This document shows, piece by piece, positions 19,651 to 30,782 of a stretch of DNA of 64,000 nt (position 1 is the first letter of the stretch; every line of letters starts with the position of its first letter). Both the position numbers and the translations under genes were made by a program. The stretch is taken from contig NZ_CP063196.1 of the NCBI RefSeq assembly GCF_003574835.2, forward strand, positions 5,386,745-5,450,744, in the 5' to 3' direction. The notes beneath the pieces were generated by a model that had not been told where the DNA came from, did no database searches, and was given only the letters and a program-made list of their open reading frames with translations. The DNA is from Thermobifida halotolerans. Lineage in GTDB: Bacteria; Actinomycetota; Actinomycetes; Streptosporangiales; Streptosporangiaceae.

Positions 19651-22272
19651 GTGAAGGCCATTCGTAGGTTCACCGTCCGCACCGTTCTGCCCGACGAGCT
19701 GGCTTCCCTGGGCAGGCTCGCCGCCAACCTGCGCTGGGCGTGGCACGCTCCCACACGCGCGGTGTTCGCCGCGGTCGACCCCCAGACCTGGGAGTCCGTG
19801 GGCCGCGACCCGGCCCGGCTGCTCGGCGAGGTCCGCCCCGAACGACTCCGTGAGCTCTCCCGTGACGCGGAGTTCCGCGCCCGACTCGACGAGGCCGCCG
19901 CCAACCTCGACCGCTACCTCGACTCCCCGCTGTGGTACCAGCGGTTCGCGGAGGGGGCCGAGACCGCGCCTCCCTCGGCGATCGCCTACTTCTCCGCCGA
20001 GTACGGCCTGGACGCCGCGCTGCCGCAGTACTCCGGCGGACTGGGCATCCTCGCCGGAGACCACCTCAAAAGCGCCAGCGACCTGGGGGTCCCCGTCATC
20101 GGCGTGGGACTGCTGTACCGGCACGGCTACTTCTCCCAGTCGCTGTCGTCCGAGGGATGGCAACTGGAGCGCTACCCCGAGATCGACCCGCGCGGCCTGC
20201 CCATGACCCGCCTGGAGGACGACGGGAGCCCGGTCTGCGTCACCGTCGCCCTGCCCGACGACCGGCTCCTGACCGCGCACGTGTGGGTGGTGCGCGTGGG
20301 CCGGGTGCCGCTGCTGCTGCTGGACGCCTGCCAGGAGGACAACGACCCCGAGCTGCGCGACGTCACCGACCGTCTCTACGGCGGCGGCAACGAGCAGCGA
20401 CTGCGCCAGGAACTACTGCTGGGCATCGGCGGGGTGCGGGCGGTGCGCGCCTACTGCGCCCGCACCGGCCACCCCGTGCCCGAGGTCTTCCACATGAACG
20501 AGGGGCACGCCGGGTTCCTGGGCCTGGAGCGGCTGCGCGAGTACATCGAGACCGTCGGCCTCGACTTCGACGAGGCCCTGGAGGCCACCCGGGCGGGCAC
20601 GGTGTTCACCACCCACACGCCGGTGCCCGCCGGAATCGACCGGTTCCCCCGGGACCTGGTGGAGCGCCACTTCAGCGGCCCGGTCGCCCTGCCCGGGCTG
20701 CCCGTCGAGCGGGTCATGGCACTGGGAGCCGAGACCTACCCGGGCGGCGACCCGGACGTGTTCAACATGGCCGTGATGGGCATGCGGCTCGCCCAGCGGG
20801 TCAACGGGGTCAGCCGCCTGCACGGCGCGGTCAGCCGAGAGATGTTCGGCGGGCTGTGGCCGGGCTTCGACGTCGACGAGGTCCCCATCACCTCGGTCAC
20901 CAACGGCGTGCACGCGGCCACCTGGGTGTCGGAGGAGGGGATGGAGACGGCCCGGTCCCTGGTCGCCGACCCCGAGGAGTTCGACACGCCCCGCGGCTGG
21001 GAGCGGATCGTCGACAAGGGCGAGGACGAACTGTGGCGGATGCGCTGCCGGTTGCGCGAACGCCTGGTCGCCGAGGTCCGTGCGCGGCTGCGCGTCTCGT
21101 GGCGGCAGCGCGGGGCCACCGAGGCCGAACTCGCCTGGATCGACGACGCGCTCGACCCCGACGTCCTCACCGTCGGCTTCGCCCGCCGGGTGCCCTCCTA
21201 CAAGCGGCTCACCCTGATGCTGCGGGACCGGGAGCGCCTCGCCGCGCTGCTGCGCCACCCCGAGCGGCCCGTCCAGATCGTCATCGCGGGCAAGGCGCAC
21301 CCCGCGGACGAGGGCGGCAAGCGGCTCATCCAGGAGATCGTGCGCTTCGGCGACGACCCCCGGGTGCGGGACCGCATCGTCTTCCTGCCCGACTACGACA
21401 TGGCGCTGGCGGCCGCGCTGGTGCGCGGTTGCGACGTGTGGCTGAACAACCCGCTGCGCCCGCTGGAGGCGTGCGGCACCTCCGGTATGAAGTCCGCGCT
21501 CAACGGCGGCCTCAACCTGTCGGTCCGCGACGGCTGGTGGGACGAGTGGTTCGACGGCTCCAACGGCTGGGCGATCCCCACCGCCGACGGCGTGAGCGAC
21601 CCCGACCGGCGGGACGACATCGAGGCCGCGGCACTGTACGACCTGTTCGAGGAGCAGGTCGCGCCGCTGTTCTACGACCGGGACGAGGCCGGACTGCCCA
21701 AGCGGTGGCTGGAGATGGTCAAGCACACCCTGGTCTCGCTGGGGCCCAAGGTGCTGGCCACCCGCATGGTCCGCGAGTACGTGGAGCGCCTCTACCAGCC
21801 CGCCGCGGTCTCCTCCCGGCGGCTCGTCGCCGACGGGCAGCGCGGCGCCCGCGAGCTGGCGGCCTGGAAGCGGCGGGTCCTGCACGCCTGGCCGGGGGTG
21901 CGCATCGAGCACGTCGAGGTGGCCGGCAAGGACGGACCGCCGCAGCTCGACGGAGAGCTCGTGGTGCGGGCCACCCTCGTGCTGGGCGGGATCGACCCCG
22001 AGGACCTGAGCGTGGAGGTGGCCCTGGGCCGCGTCGACGAGGCCGACGAACTGGTGGAGCCGTCCTTCACCGAACTGACGCCCCTGGAGGACCGGGACGT
22101 CGCGCCACCCCTGGTGCGCTTCGCCGGGACGGTCCCGCTGGACCGCGCGGGCGCGTGCGGCTACACGGTCCGGGTGCGGCCCAGGCACCCGCTGCTGACC
22201 CATCCGGCCGAGATGGGCGTGGCCGTGGTCCCCGAGCCCGCCACCGGGATCGGCGGTCTGGTGCTGCGCTGA
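19651..22272 (+). CDS. glgP: Alpha-glucan phosphorylase
   Basis: GlgP removes glucose-1-phosphate from alpha-1,4-glucans using pyridoxal phosphate. The 873-residue protein is of the long actinobacterial GT35 form. It has FSAEYGLDAALPQYSGGLG at about 112, FHMNEGHAGFL, and the PLP-lysine region CGTSGMKSALNGG at about 608-620. A C-terminal beta domain follows (about 720-873). The GTG start (VKAIRRFTVR) is preceded by TAGCCT and seven bases with no ribosome site, so it is probably leaderless. It faces the glgE operon, placing glucan breakdown opposite synthesis. Confidence 0.93.
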   Translation: MKAIRRFTVRTVLPDELASLGRLAANLRWAWHAPTRAVFAAVDPQTWESVGRDPARLLGEVRPERLRELSRDAEFRARLDEAAANLDRYLDSPLWYQRFAEGAETAPPSAIAYFSAEYGLDAALPQYSGGLGILAGDHLKSASDLGVPVIGVGLLYRHGYFSQSLSSEGWQLERYPEIDPRGLPMTRLEDDGSPVCVTVALPDDRLLTAHVWVVRVGRVPLLLLDACQEDNDPELRDVTDRLYGGGNEQRLRQELLLGIGGVRAVRAYCARTGHPVPEVFHMNEGHAGFLGLERLREYIETVGLDFDEALEATRAGTVFTTHTPVPAGIDRFPRDLVERHFSGPVALPGLPVERVMALGAETYPGGDPDVFNMAVMGMRLAQRVNGVSRLHGAVSREMFGGLWPGFDVDEVPITSVTNGVHAATWVSEEGMETARSLVADPEEFDTPRGWERIVDKGEDELWRMRCRLRERLVAEVRARLRVSWRQRGATEAELAWIDDALDPDVLTVGFARRVPSYKRLTLMLRDRERLAALLRHPERPVQIVIAGKAHPADEGGKRLIQEIVRFGDDPRVRDRIVFLPDYDMALAAALVRGCDVWLNNPLRPLEACGTSGMKSALNGGLNLSVRDGWWDEWFDGSNGWAIPTADGVSDPDRRDDIEAAALYDLFEEQVAPLFYDRDEAGLPKRWLEMVKHTLVSLGPKVLATRMVREYVERLYQPAAVSSRRLVADGQRGARELAAWKRRVLHAWPGVRIEHVEVAGKDGPPQLDGELVVRATLVLGGIDPEDLSVEVALGRVDEADELVEPSFTELTPLEDRDVAPPLVRFAGTVPLDRAGACGYTVRVRPRHPLLTHPAEMGVAVVPEPATGIGGLVLR

Positions 22273-22294
22273 TCCGCCCGGCCCGCCCGGCCCG

Positions 22295-22314
22295 CCCGGC
22301 CCGCGCGGGCCGGG
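22295..22314 (+). terminator. GC palindrome after glgP
   Basis: A perfect 20-bp GC-only palindrome follows three near-exact copies of a nine-base CCGCCCGGC unit, starting a few bases after the glgP stop. It has no T tract. It probably ends or stabilises the glgP transcript. Confidence 0.5.
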
Positions 22315-22410
22315 CTCAGCAGCGCCTGGACGGGCGGGGGTGCGCGCCGAGCAGTCGGCCAGCCATGTCGCTGGGGGCGGCGACCTCGTCGGAGGCCAGG
22401 GGGCGGAGAA

Positions 22411-22500
22411 GCGCTGCTCGGCGTCGTCGTGCGTCCCCTCGAACAGACCGTCGCCGACACCGCGGCCTGGTACCGCGCCCACGGCCGCCCTTCCCGGCCA
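22411..22500 (+). pseudogene. Possible relic of an NAD-dependent epimerase C terminus
   Basis: One frame reads EALLGVVVRPLEQTVADTAA followed by WYRAHGRP. This resembles the C-terminal helix of actinobacterial NAD-dependent epimerase/dehydratase proteins. No upstream Rossmann part is present and the frame runs on into low-complexity Pro/Arg sequence. The rest of 22315-22648 shows no gene. This is a tentative reading based on pattern memory only. Confidence 0.25.
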
Positions 22501-22648
22501 CCGGCCGCTGACCCGTCTTCCGCCCCGAGAGGAACCGCGACCCCACCCGCCCCGAACGCCACACCGCCGCGGCGGCCCGGACCGGGAAACGGCCGGGGCG
22601 GCTTGACCCGCGGCGCGGGCGTACGGCCATAATGATGGGGACAACCGA

Positions 22649-22737
22649 ACGACAGGGGAGCGCCTCAGCGCTGAGAGTGCGGCACAGCCGCAGACCCTTA
22701 CACACCTGATCTGGGTAATGCCAGCGAAGGAAGTCGT
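22649..22737 (+). promoter_or_regulatory. TPP riboswitch (THI element)
   Basis: The conserved core is unmistakable: GCTGAGAGTGCGG, then CAGACCCTTACACACCTGAT, then CTGGGTAATGCCAGCGAAGG. Closing stem ACGAC (22649-22653) pairs with GTCGT (22733-22737). It lies upstream of ykoE and would lower transporter expression when thiamine pyrophosphate is abundant. Downstream, 22738-22855 contains GC hairpins that could act as the expression platform. Confidence 0.95.
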
Positions 22738-22764
22738 GGGAACCGCCACCGGTGGCGTGCTCTC

Positions 22765-22787
22765 GCGCACCGGTGCTCCCGGTGCGC
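22765..22787 (+). promoter_or_regulatory. Riboswitch expression-platform hairpin
   Basis: A hairpin with nine-base arms GCGCACCGG and CCGGTGCGC and a five-base loop lies between the TPP aptamer and ykoE. A palindrome GCCACCGGTGGC precedes it and a smaller hairpin (CACACCG/CGGTGTG) follows. With no T tract, it could be a terminator of the actinobacterial type or part of a translational switch. Confidence 0.45.
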
Positions 22788-22855
22788 ACCACCCACACCG
22801 CCGGTGTGCGCTCTTGGCCGCAGAGCCCTCCGTCATGCGCGAAGGGACGACGACC

Positions 22856-23461
22856 ATGACCACCCCGGCCGACCCCCAGTCCGGGCGAGACCTCAAGACC
22901 CTGCTGAACTGGCGCACCGTGGACATCGTGGTGGCCGCCGTCATCGGCGTCGCCGTCGGCATCGTGTTCTGGCTGTGGAGCGCGCTGTGGAGCGCCACCA
23001 CCGGCCTGTTCGCCTTCTTCCCGCCCGCCCAGGCCGTCCTCTACGGCATGTGGATGGTGCCCGGAGTCCTCGGCGGGCTCATCATCCGCAAACCCGGTGC
23101 CGCCCTGCTGACCTCCCTGGCGGCGGCCTCCCTGGAGATGGTCCTGGGCACCGCGTGGGGAACGGCCGTGCTGGTCTCCGGTGCCCTCCAGGGACTGCTG
23201 AGCGAACTGGCCTTCCTCGCCCTCGGCTACCGCCGCTGGGGCATGGGCGCGGCCGTCCTGGCGGGAGTCGCCGGGGGAATCTCCCCGGCCATCCGGGACA
23301 ACATCACCTCCCACATCACCTGGCCGCTGTCCCACCAGATCGCCTACGGGGTGATCGTGCTGATCAGCGCGGGCGTCATCGCGGGAATGGGCTCCCGGGT
23401 CCTCACCACGCGCCTGGCCGCGGCCGGGGCGCTGGCCCCCTTCCCCTCCGCGCGGGGATGA
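22856..23461 (+). CDS. ykoE: ECF transporter substrate-binding subunit YkoE
   Basis: The 201-residue membrane protein has about five hydrophobic segments (from VDIVVAAVIGVAVGIVFWLW onward). It matches the YkoE family, the S component for hydroxymethylpyrimidine or thiamine uptake. The ATG start at MTTPADPQ has GAAGGGA eight bases upstream; the longer frame runs into the riboswitch. It is followed after four bases by the ATPase gene and then the T component, and is preceded by a TPP riboswitch. Both facts support a thiamine-precursor role. Confidence 0.9.
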   Translation: MTTPADPQSGRDLKTLLNWRTVDIVVAAVIGVAVGIVFWLWSALWSATTGLFAFFPPAQAVLYGMWMVPGVLGGLIIRKPGAALLTSLAAASLEMVLGTAWGTAVLVSGALQGLLSELAFLALGYRRWGMGAAVLAGVAGGISPAIRDNITSHITWPLSHQIAYGVIVLISAGVIAGMGSRVLTTRLAAAGALAPFPSARG

Positions 23462-23465
23462 CCCG

Positions 23466-25016
23466 GTGTCCGCCGCGAACCGCGACGGCGGCCCCGGCGC
23501 GCGCGTCGAACTCTCCGGCTGGGGCTGGAAGCACGCCGGGCGCGCCGAGTACACGCTGCGCGATGTCGACCTGGTGATCGAGCCGGGCGAGCGCGTCCTG
23601 CTGCTGGGCGCGTCCGGCGCGGGCAAGAGCACCCTGCTGCACGCGCTCGCCGGACTCGCCGGACCCGACGGCGCCATCAACGGGGAACAGGAGGGCCGCC
23701 TGCTCGTCGACGGGGAGCCGGCGGCCCGGCGGCGCGGCGCGATCGGCCTGGTGGCCCAGGACCCCGAAAGCCAACTGGTGATGGCCCGCGCCGGGGACGA
23801 CGTCGCGTTCGGACCCGAGAACCTGGGTGTGCCCCGCGCGGAGATCTGGGCGCGCGTGGACGAGGCGCTCGCACGCGTCGGCTTCCCCTACGGGCGGGCG
23901 CACTCCACGGCGGCGCTGTCCGGCGGCGAGAAGCAGCGGCTGGTCATCGCCGGAGTACTCGCCATGCGGCCCCGGATGCTGCTGCTGGACGAACCCACCG
24001 CCAACCTCGACCCGGCGGGCGCGCGCCTGGTCCGCGACGTCCTCGCCCGACTGCTGGACGACACCGAGGCCACCCTGGTGCTGGTCGAGCACCGCGTCGC
24101 CGACGTGGTGGACCTGGTGGACCGGGTCGTGGTCGTGGAACCGGGCGGCGGGGTCGTCGCCGACGGCGAGCCGCGCGCCGTCTTCGCCGAGCACGGCCGC
24201 TCCCTCGCCGCGGGCGGGGTGTGGGTGCCCGGTCTCGACCCCGTGCCCCGCACGTGGGCCGCCCCCGGCGGCCCCGCGCTCGTCGAGGCCGTGGACTGCT
24301 CACTGCACACCCCCGGCGGGCCGGGCCTGGGCCGCTTCCGGCGGTCCAGGCCAGTCCTGCACGACGTGAACGTCACGGTCGACGCGGGCACCGCCACCGC
24401 CCTGACCGGGGCCAACGGCGCCGGAAAGTCCACGCTGCTGACGGCGCTGGCCGGACTGGGCCGACCGCGGGCGGGCCGGGTGCTGCCGCGCGGCCCGCTC
24501 GCCGACGCCGACCCGAGGCCGCTGGCGAAGTGGCCCGCGCGCCGCCTCGCCCGGCACGTCGGCACGGTGTTCCAGCACGCCGAGGACCAGTTCGTCACCG
24601 CCACCGTGTACGACGAACTGCGGTTCGCGCCGCTGCGCGCCGGAACGGGCGAGTCCGAGACCGCCGCGTGGGTGGACGAACTGCTGGACCGGCTGCGGCT
24701 CACCCGGCTCGCCGACAAGCACCCCTACACCCTGTCCGGCGGGGAGAAGCGGCGGCTGTCGGTGGCCACCGCGCTCAGCTCCGGCCCCGCGCACGCACCC
24801 GACGCGCTGGTCCTGGACGAACCCACCTTCGGCCAGGACACCCGGACGTGGCTGGAGCTCGTGGAACTCCTGGACGGCCTGCGCTCCCAGGGGCGGGCGA
24901 TCGTCATGGCCACCCACGACACGCTGCTGCTGCGCCACCTCACCGACGTCGAACTGCGGGTGGCCGACGGCTCGGTCACCCCCGTCGCACGCACCGGAAC
25001 GGATGTGGGCCGATGA
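23466..25016 (+). CDS. ykoD: ECF transporter double ATPase YkoD
   Basis: The 516-residue protein contains two fused ABC ATPase domains. The first has Walker A GASGAGKST (48-56), signature LSGGEKQR and Walker B MLLLDEPTANLD. The second has GANGAGKST, LSGGEKRR and LVLDEPTFGQD. This fusion is typical of YkoD, the energising module of the thiamine-precursor ECF transporter. The GTG start is four bases after the ykoE stop. The end overlaps ykoC in an ATGA, so the three are co-translated. Confidence 0.92.
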   Translation: MSAANRDGGPGARVELSGWGWKHAGRAEYTLRDVDLVIEPGERVLLLGASGAGKSTLLHALAGLAGPDGAINGEQEGRLLVDGEPAARRRGAIGLVAQDPESQLVMARAGDDVAFGPENLGVPRAEIWARVDEALARVGFPYGRAHSTAALSGGEKQRLVIAGVLAMRPRMLLLDEPTANLDPAGARLVRDVLARLLDDTEATLVLVEHRVADVVDLVDRVVVVEPGGGVVADGEPRAVFAEHGRSLAAGGVWVPGLDPVPRTWAAPGGPALVEAVDCSLHTPGGPGLGRFRRSRPVLHDVNVTVDAGTATALTGANGAGKSTLLTALAGLGRPRAGRVLPRGPLADADPRPLAKWPARRLARHVGTVFQHAEDQFVTATVYDELRFAPLRAGTGESETAAWVDELLDRLRLTRLADKHPYTLSGGEKRRLSVATALSSGPAHAPDALVLDEPTFGQDTRTWLELVELLDGLRSQGRAIVMATHDTLLLRHLTDVELRVADGSVTPVARTGTDVGR

Positions 25017-25810
25017 ACCCCGTGCCCCCGGTCGGCCAGGTCGACCGGACCGGGCGGACCGACGAGCAGGCTTTCCGGCGGCCGGTGGGCGTGCGTTCCT
25101 GGCTGCTCGGCGTCAACCCGGCGGCCAAGCTGATCGCGGCGCTGGTCATCTCCTTCGGGCTCATCCCCGCGGTGGACCCGGTGACCGGCGGCGTGGTGCT
25201 GGCAGTGACGGCGGCACTGGTCCCGTTCAGCGGCATCAACCGGACGACCCTGCTGGTCCTGAGTGTCCCGTTCCTGCTCATGGGCGCCTCCACCGGGCTG
25301 GTGAACCTCCTGTACGGGGAGGAGGGGGCCTCGGGAGCGCTCGGCGCGGCGGTCCGGCTGCTGGCCATCGCCCTGCCCGGCCTCCTGGCCGGGGCCAGCA
25401 GCGACCCCACCGACCTGGCCGACGCCCTCGTGCAGCGGCTCAGGGTGCCGGAGCGGCCCGCCATGGGTGTGCTCGCCGCGCTGCGGCTGGTGCCGCTGCT
25501 GGCCGACCAGTGGCGCACCATCACGCTGGCCCGCCGGGCGCGCGGCCTGGAGGCCGGACGCAGTCCCGCGGCCGCGCTGTCGATCTTCTTCGGGCGGGTG
25601 TTCGCGCTGCTGGTCCGGGCCATCCGGACCGGGACCCTGCTGGCGACGGCGATGGACGCCCGGGCGTTCGGGACGGGGCCGCGGTCGCACGCGCGGACCA
25701 GCCGGTGGCGGGTGGCCGACAGCCTGCTCGTCGTCTCCAGCGTGCTGCTGCTCGGCGCCGCCTACACGGTCTCGGCCCGTCTGGGCACGCTGAGCCTGCT
25801 GTTCGGCTGA
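25013..25810 (+). CDS. ykoC: ECF transporter transmembrane coupling subunit YkoC
   Basis: The 265-residue membrane protein is an ECF T component. It has about five hydrophobic segments and the coupling motif region ARRARGLEAGRSP at about 182-194 (the A-R-G type helix), plus ATAMDARAFGTG near the C terminus. The ATG overlaps the ykoD stop. It links the YkoD ATPases to YkoE in the membrane. A strong terminator follows 20 bases after the stop codon. Confidence 0.9.
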   Translation: MNPVPPVGQVDRTGRTDEQAFRRPVGVRSWLLGVNPAAKLIAALVISFGLIPAVDPVTGGVVLAVTAALVPFSGINRTTLLVLSVPFLLMGASTGLVNLLYGEEGASGALGAAVRLLAIALPGLLAGASSDPTDLADALVQRLRVPERPAMGVLAALRLVPLLADQWRTITLARRARGLEAGRSPAAALSIFFGRVFALLVRAIRTGTLLATAMDARAFGTGPRSHARTSRWRVADSLLVVSSVLLLGAAYTVSARLGTLSLLFG

Positions 25811-25829
25811 GGAGGGGAGCGGGAGAAGA

Positions 25830-25867
25830 GGGGACGCCCCCGGGGTCACCGGACCGGGGGCGTCCCC
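25830..25867 (+). terminator. Terminator of ykoEDC
   Basis: Fourteen-base arms, GGGGACGCCCCCGG (25830-25843) and its exact complement (25854-25867), surround a ten-base loop. Confidence 0.8.
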
Positions 25868-26133
25868 TCACCGTCCGATCCTGCCCGCGCCGTCCGGCCC
25901 CGGACGGCGGCCACGCCCGCGGGTGACCGTTTCGAAAGACAGATCGGGGCAACCGTTGACGTTCGGGCGGTGGAGGCACTTCCCCGGAGGACTCTCCCGA
26001 AGACGACGGTCGGTCCGCGGCTCCGGCCGCTGCGGGCGGGGCGCCGCGTCGGCCGCAGCGGCCGGGGTGATAGGGAGAAGGGGAAGACTCGGTCAACCCA
26101 GGCAACGCGGGGAAGCACGGGAGAGGTGTTGGT
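25868..26133 (+). other. Intergenic region before enoyl-CoA hydratase
   Basis: No gene is supported. A TTGACG at about 25955 could be a -35 element, but no convincing -10 is spaced correctly. A ribosome site GGGAGAGG ends the region just before the ATG at 26134. Confidence 0.4.
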
Positions 26134-26922
26134 ATGGGCGAGTTCGTGCGTGTGGAGGCCGACCCCGATCACCCGGCGGTCGCCGTGATCAGACTCGACC
26201 GGCCCAGGATGAACGCGCTCAACAGCCGGGTCCAGCGGGAGATCGCCGAAGCCGCCGCGCGGGTCGGCGCGGACCGGTCCGTGGCGGCGGCGGTCGTCTA
26301 CGGCGGGGAGCGGGTGTTCGCCGCCGGAGCCGACATCAAGGAGATGGCGGACATGGGCTACGCCGACATGGCCGCGCACTCCCGCACGCTCCAGGACTGC
26401 TTCACCGCCGTGGCCCGGATTCCCAAGCCCGTCATCGCCGCGATCACCGGCTACGCCCTCGGCGGTGGCTGCGAGCTGGCGCTGTGCGCCGACTTCCGGG
26501 TCGCCGCGGACAACGCCAAGCTCGGTCAGCCCGAGATCCAGCTCGGAATCATCCCCGGTGCGGGCGGCACCCAGCGGCTGCCCCGGCTCATCGGCCCGGC
26601 CAGGGCCAAGGACCTGATCTACACCGGTCGGCACGTCGACGCTGCGGAGGCACTGCGGATCGGCCTGGTGGACGCGGTGGTGCCCGCCGAGGAGGTGTAC
26701 CGCACGGCGGTGTCCATGGCGGCGCGCTACGCGGGCGGACCCGCCGCCGCGCTGCGCGCGGCCAAGCAGGCCATCGACGCCGGGCTGGAGGTGGACCTCG
26801 ACACCGGCCTGGAGATCGAGCGGCTGCAGTTCTCCGCGCTGTTCGCCACCGAGGACCAGAAGACGGGAATGCGCAGCTTCGTCGAGCACGGCCCGGGCAG
26901 GGCCGAGTTCTCCGGACGGTGA
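26134..26922 (+). CDS. Enoyl-CoA hydratase/isomerase family protein
   Basis: The 262-residue crotonase-fold protein probably hydrates 2-enoyl-CoA in beta-oxidation. Both catalytic glutamates of the hydratase group are present: E114 in GGGCELAL and E134 in QPEIQLGIIPG. The oxyanion-hole segment AAGADIKEM lies at about 63-71. The C-terminal helices end with FVEHGPGRAEFSGR, as in FadB-like single-domain hydratases. GAGAGG precedes the ATG. The YbaK-like gene begins six bases downstream. The exact chain-length preference cannot be told. Confidence 0.92.
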   Translation: MGEFVRVEADPDHPAVAVIRLDRPRMNALNSRVQREIAEAAARVGADRSVAAAVVYGGERVFAAGADIKEMADMGYADMAAHSRTLQDCFTAVARIPKPVIAAITGYALGGGCELALCADFRVAADNAKLGQPEIQLGIIPGAGGTQRLPRLIGPARAKDLIYTGRHVDAAEALRIGLVDAVVPAEEVYRTAVSMAARYAGGPAAALRAAKQAIDAGLEVDLDTGLEIERLQFSALFATEDQKTGMRSFVEHGPGRAEFSGR

Positions 26923-26928
26923 GCGGAC

Positions 26929-27471
26929 GTGTGGCAGCTCACCACCCATCCCGCCGCTGACCGGACCGACCTGCTGGCCGCCCCGGTCGCCGCCGCGGTC
27001 GCCGCGTGGAAGCACCCCACCCCGGTGGACCGGGTCCAGGTCGCCGCCATCGACCCCGACCTGGCCGACACCGCGAACTTCTGCGCCGCCTACGGGGTGC
27101 CCCTGGACGCCTCCGCCAACTGCGTCGTCATCGCCGCCAGACGAGGCGGCCGGACCCGCCTGGCGGCCTGCGTGGTGCTGGCCACCACCCGCGCCGACGT
27201 CAACGGGGTGGTCCGCAGGAGGTTGGAGGCGCGCAAGGCCAGCTTCGCCCCCCAGGACGAGGCGGTGCGGCAGACCGGTATGGAGTACGGCGGAATCACC
27301 CCGGTGGGACTTCCCGAGGAATGGCCGGTCCTGGTCGACGCCGCGGTGGTCGCCCGGTCCCACGTGGTCGTCGGCAGCGGACTGCGCCGCTCCAAGCTCG
27401 TCCTGCCGGGGGCGGCCCTGGCCGAACTCCCGAACGCGCAGGTCGTCGAGGATCTCGCCCGGCCCGTCTGA
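26929..27471 (+). CDS. YbaK/aminoacyl-tRNA editing domain protein
   Basis: The 180-residue protein resembles the YbaK/ProX fold that hydrolyses mischarged aminoacyl-tRNA. It has ANCVVIAARRGGRTRLAACV, a KASFAPQDEAV segment holding the conserved Lys, and the glycine strand GGITPVGLP. Such proteins act in trans on Cys-tRNAPro, Ala-tRNAPro and similar species. The GTG start is six bases after the hydratase stop, so the two are cotranscribed, though no shared function is evident. Confidence 0.8.
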   Translation: MWQLTTHPAADRTDLLAAPVAAAVAAWKHPTPVDRVQVAAIDPDLADTANFCAAYGVPLDASANCVVIAARRGGRTRLAACVVLATTRADVNGVVRRRLEARKASFAPQDEAVRQTGMEYGGITPVGLPEEWPVLVDAAVVARSHVVVGSGLRRSKLVLPGAALAELPNAQVVEDLARPV

Positions 27472-27856
27472 CCGAGGGGAGCGCCCGCCCCCGGTCTCAC
27501 CCACGATGAGAACACCCCTACTTTCCGTACGGTCCGCAGGCCAGGGCTTCCTGGGGCCGTGCGGGGAGGTCGGACGGCGATATCGGGGGGAACCTTCCCA
27601 CGGGTTTTTCCGTCATACTCAAGGAGTCCCCCCGAGGACGTGTGAGGTGTCACGGGTGCGCTCCTGGCGACCGTGCGCGATCCGGCCAGCGTGAGGGGAC
27701 CTCGGTGGAGCGCGCCGTCGGTTCGGCGTCACCGAGATGCTGTGTCGTCGGGCCTGTGCGGTCACGGCCCCGGAGCAGCCGGGCGCGCACCGCACGAGTC
27801 CGGCGGGTCCCGGCCGATAGGCTGCACCAAGCGGTGTTCGAGGGGATGAGATCACT
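27472..27856 (+). other. Intergenic region before the kinase gene
   Basis: This stretch of 385 bases has no supported gene. A -10-like TAGGCT at 27825-27830 would give a short leader for the kinase mRNA, and GAGGGG lies about 12 bases before the kinase ATG. An AT-rich patch with CATACT near 27614 is a second possible promoter. Confidence 0.4.
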
Positions 27857-29737
<1,881 letters not shown>

Positions 29738-29975
29738 CCAGGGACGATTTCTCCCCCGGTGGTCCACGGACCGTGGTCGCGCCGCATGCTACCAGCCGGT
29801 AACATATGGTGTGGGCACAGGAGTCGAGGACGCCGCGGCGGGGGGCACGTAACACCAACCCGCCTCCGAATCCCGTTCGGGTGTTTGGCACTCTTGGGGA
29901 GAAACCACGGACGCGCCCGCGTCCCCGACGTCCACGAGGACGGCGCAGACAAGGGCAGGGAGGTCGACCACCGAC

Positions 29976-30755
29976 ATGAACATTGTCGTCTTGGTCAAGC
30001 AGGTCCCGGACACCGAGACCGAACGCAAGCTGAACCCGGCGGACAGCACGGTGGACCGTGCCGCATCCGACGGGGTGATCAACGAACTCGACGAGTACGC
30101 CATCGAGGAGGCACTGCTTCTCAAGGAGAAGCACGGCGGCGAGGTGACCATCCTCACCATGGGCCCCGAACAGGCCTCGGACTCCATCCGCAAGGCCCTC
30201 TCCATGGGCGCGGACAAGGCGGTGCACGTCAGCGACGACGCGCTGGCGGGCTCCGACGCGCTGCAGACCGCCTACGCGTTGGCGCAGGCGCTGGGCACCC
30301 TCGAGTACGACCTGGTGATCCTGGGGTCGGAGTCCACCGACGCGCGCACCGGCGTCGTGGGCGCGGCCCTGGCCGAGTACCTGGGGCTGCCGCAGCTCAC
30401 CCTGGCCAACAAGGTCGACATCGACGGTTCGTCGGTGCGGATCCAGCGCCAGACCGACGACGGCTACCAGGTGGTCGAGGCCACCCTGCCGGCCGTCATC
30501 TCGGTGGTCGAGAAGATCAACGAACCGCGCTACCCGTCGTTCAAGCTGATCATGGCCGCCAAGAAGAAGCCGGTCGCCAAACTCGGCATCGCCGACGCGG
30601 GCATCGACGCCGCCAAGGTCGGCCTGGCCAACGCCACCACCGAGGTCGTCGACTTCGCTCCGGCGCCGCCCCGCGCGGCCGGAACCGTCGTCAAGGACGA
30701 GGGCAACGGCGGCGGACAGATCGCCGACTTCCTGGCCAGCAAGAAGTTCGTGTAG
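29976..30755 (+). CDS. etfB: Electron transfer flavoprotein beta subunit
   Basis: The 259-residue protein begins MNIVVLVKQVPDTE and has the family signature in the region ILGSESTDARTGVVGAALAEYLGLP. With EtfA it passes electrons from acyl-CoA dehydrogenases to the respiratory chain. It lies 27 bases upstream of etfA. A TAACAT -10-like hexamer near 29800 could be the promoter of the pair. The upstream enoyl-CoA hydratase gives a loose link to fatty-acid oxidation. Confidence 0.96.
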   Translation: MNIVVLVKQVPDTETERKLNPADSTVDRAASDGVINELDEYAIEEALLLKEKHGGEVTILTMGPEQASDSIRKALSMGADKAVHVSDDALAGSDALQTAYALAQALGTLEYDLVILGSESTDARTGVVGAALAEYLGLPQLTLANKVDIDGSSVRIQRQTDDGYQVVEATLPAVISVVEKINEPRYPSFKLIMAAKKKPVAKLGIADAGIDAAKVGLANATTEVVDFAPAPPRAAGTVVKDEGNGGGQIADFLASKKFV

Positions 30756-30782
30756 CGACGAGACGACAGAGGGGAAGAGAAC

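Noticed and set aside
22274..22314. Tandem CCGCCCGGC units as a CRISPR or minisatellite
   Set aside because: The copies are contiguous nine-base GC units leading into a terminator palindrome, with no spacers.
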